Shown here: in pieces, positions 63,866-64,000 of the stretch
How positions within the stretch are numbered: the first letter of the stretch is position 1
Layout: the number at the start of each line of letters is the position of its first letter
The notes under the pieces: model-generated
Seen by the model: only the letters and a program-made list of their open reading frames with translations
Told to the model about the DNA's origin: nothing
Database searches by the model: none
Made by a program: the position numbers and the translations under genes
Origin: Butyricimonas synergistica DSM 23225
GTDB taxonomy: Bacteria; Bacteroidota; Bacteroidia; Bacteroidales; Marinifilaceae
Length of the DNA stretch: 64,000 nt
Reading direction: 5' to 3'
Assembly (NCBI RefSeq): GCF_000379665.1
Contig: NZ_KB903359.1
Coordinates: forward strand, 595,413 to 659,412

Positions 63866-64000
63866 CTATTCCTCTTCCCTCGTTTTCAAATCCCAAATAA
63901 CAAAGCACCCGAACACCTCTTCCCGGTAAGGCTTGCTGATAGGGATTATTTTTTCTCCGATGCAAATCGTCTTCCCGATGAAACCATCCACCGCCCGAAG
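63866..64000 (-). CDS. LytTR-type DNA-binding protein, C-terminal fragment
   Basis: The minus strand is open from the window edge at 64000 to a TAG at 63866-63868 and encodes 44 residues. The segment starts LRAVDGFIGKTICIGEKI and goes on with IPISKPYREEVFG. This resembles the end of LytTR domains, where a turn after the recognition region is followed by xVxxGxxxIPISxxYRxxF. The rest of the gene lies outside the window, so a receiver or membrane domain cannot be judged. It lies 147 bp upstream of the holin gene on the same strand. Confidence 0.65.
   Translation of the reverse strand, partial: LRAVDGFIGKTICIGEKIIPISKPYREEVFGCFVIWDLKTREEE

Noticed and set aside
61384..64000. Simple prophage remnant
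   Set aside because: Not excluded, but no integrase, att repeats, capsid or tail genes are visible, and the four genes look intact with their own promoter and terminator.

Overview
The window is a chromosomal segment of a Bacteroidales bacterium. I place it near Butyricimonas or Odoribacter from remembered family content; no search was run. The evidence is the gene order purH-mreB-mreC-mreD-mrdA-rodA, an S46 dipeptidyl-peptidase, DUF3078-type and TonB-receptor proteins, lipoproteins with acidic residues after the lipobox cysteine, a butyrate kinase gene, and promoters of the Bacteroidetes type. Three promoters have TTTG, exactly 19 bases, then TAnnTTTG, and many more have a recognisable -7 box. 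I saw no tRNA, rRNA, insertion sequence or CRISPR array.

Layout. 1-370: 3' part of a thioredoxin-like gene. 642-3742: histidine degradation (hutI, ftcD). 3806-11003: purH followed by the rod-shape and elongation operon. 11203-14447: a small membrane protein, an ECF sigma factor with an anti-sigma/beta-barrel fusion protein, and a divergent lipoprotein. 14498-17355: an aminopeptidase P gene and an XRE regulator, separated by 650 bp of AT-rich DNA carrying a family of palindromic operators. 17570-29339: pyrimidine synthesis (pyrK, pyrD), uvrA, the rpsF-rpsR-rplI operon, mltG, a nucleoid-associated protein, an outer-membrane DUF3078-like protein, an SDR enzyme and a TPR protein. 29383-36510: gyrA, an MBL hydrolase, an RsmI-like methyltransferase with thiD, a hydrolase, and a Fur/PerR regulator with a reverse-order rubrerythrin. 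36733-42038: a TonB receptor with a surface-type lipoprotein, superoxide dismutase and an orphan AAA ATPase. 42165-47781: an operon of a hypothetical gene, a DUF2520-like gene, kdsC-like, ubiA-like, maf and a DPP11-like peptidase. 47936-61326: a class IV aminotransferase, a serine hydrolase, glycerate kinase, butyrate kinase, an esterase, an M20 amidohydrolase, xpt, a PQQ-type propeller protein and purL.

The right edge (61384-64000) is the most interesting part. A minus-strand operon encodes a holin-like protein, a signal-less amidase and two paralogous DUF6266-like proteins. Upstream is the 3' end of a gene whose product looks like a LytTR-type DNA-binding protein. Between them lie three ATTATCTGA-type direct repeats spaced exactly 21 bp apart, ending 4 bp before a plausible promoter for the holin gene. 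I infer a LytTR-controlled release or lysis cassette with no phage structural genes in view.

Other regulatory circuits can be read from the DNA. The XRE regulator promoter is covered by two CATTACA-WW-TGTAATG-type palindromes. The Fur/PerR gene has a perfect 21-bp palindrome over its start region. The ECF sigma/lipoprotein intergenic region carries 21-bp-phased TTACGCGAA repeats.
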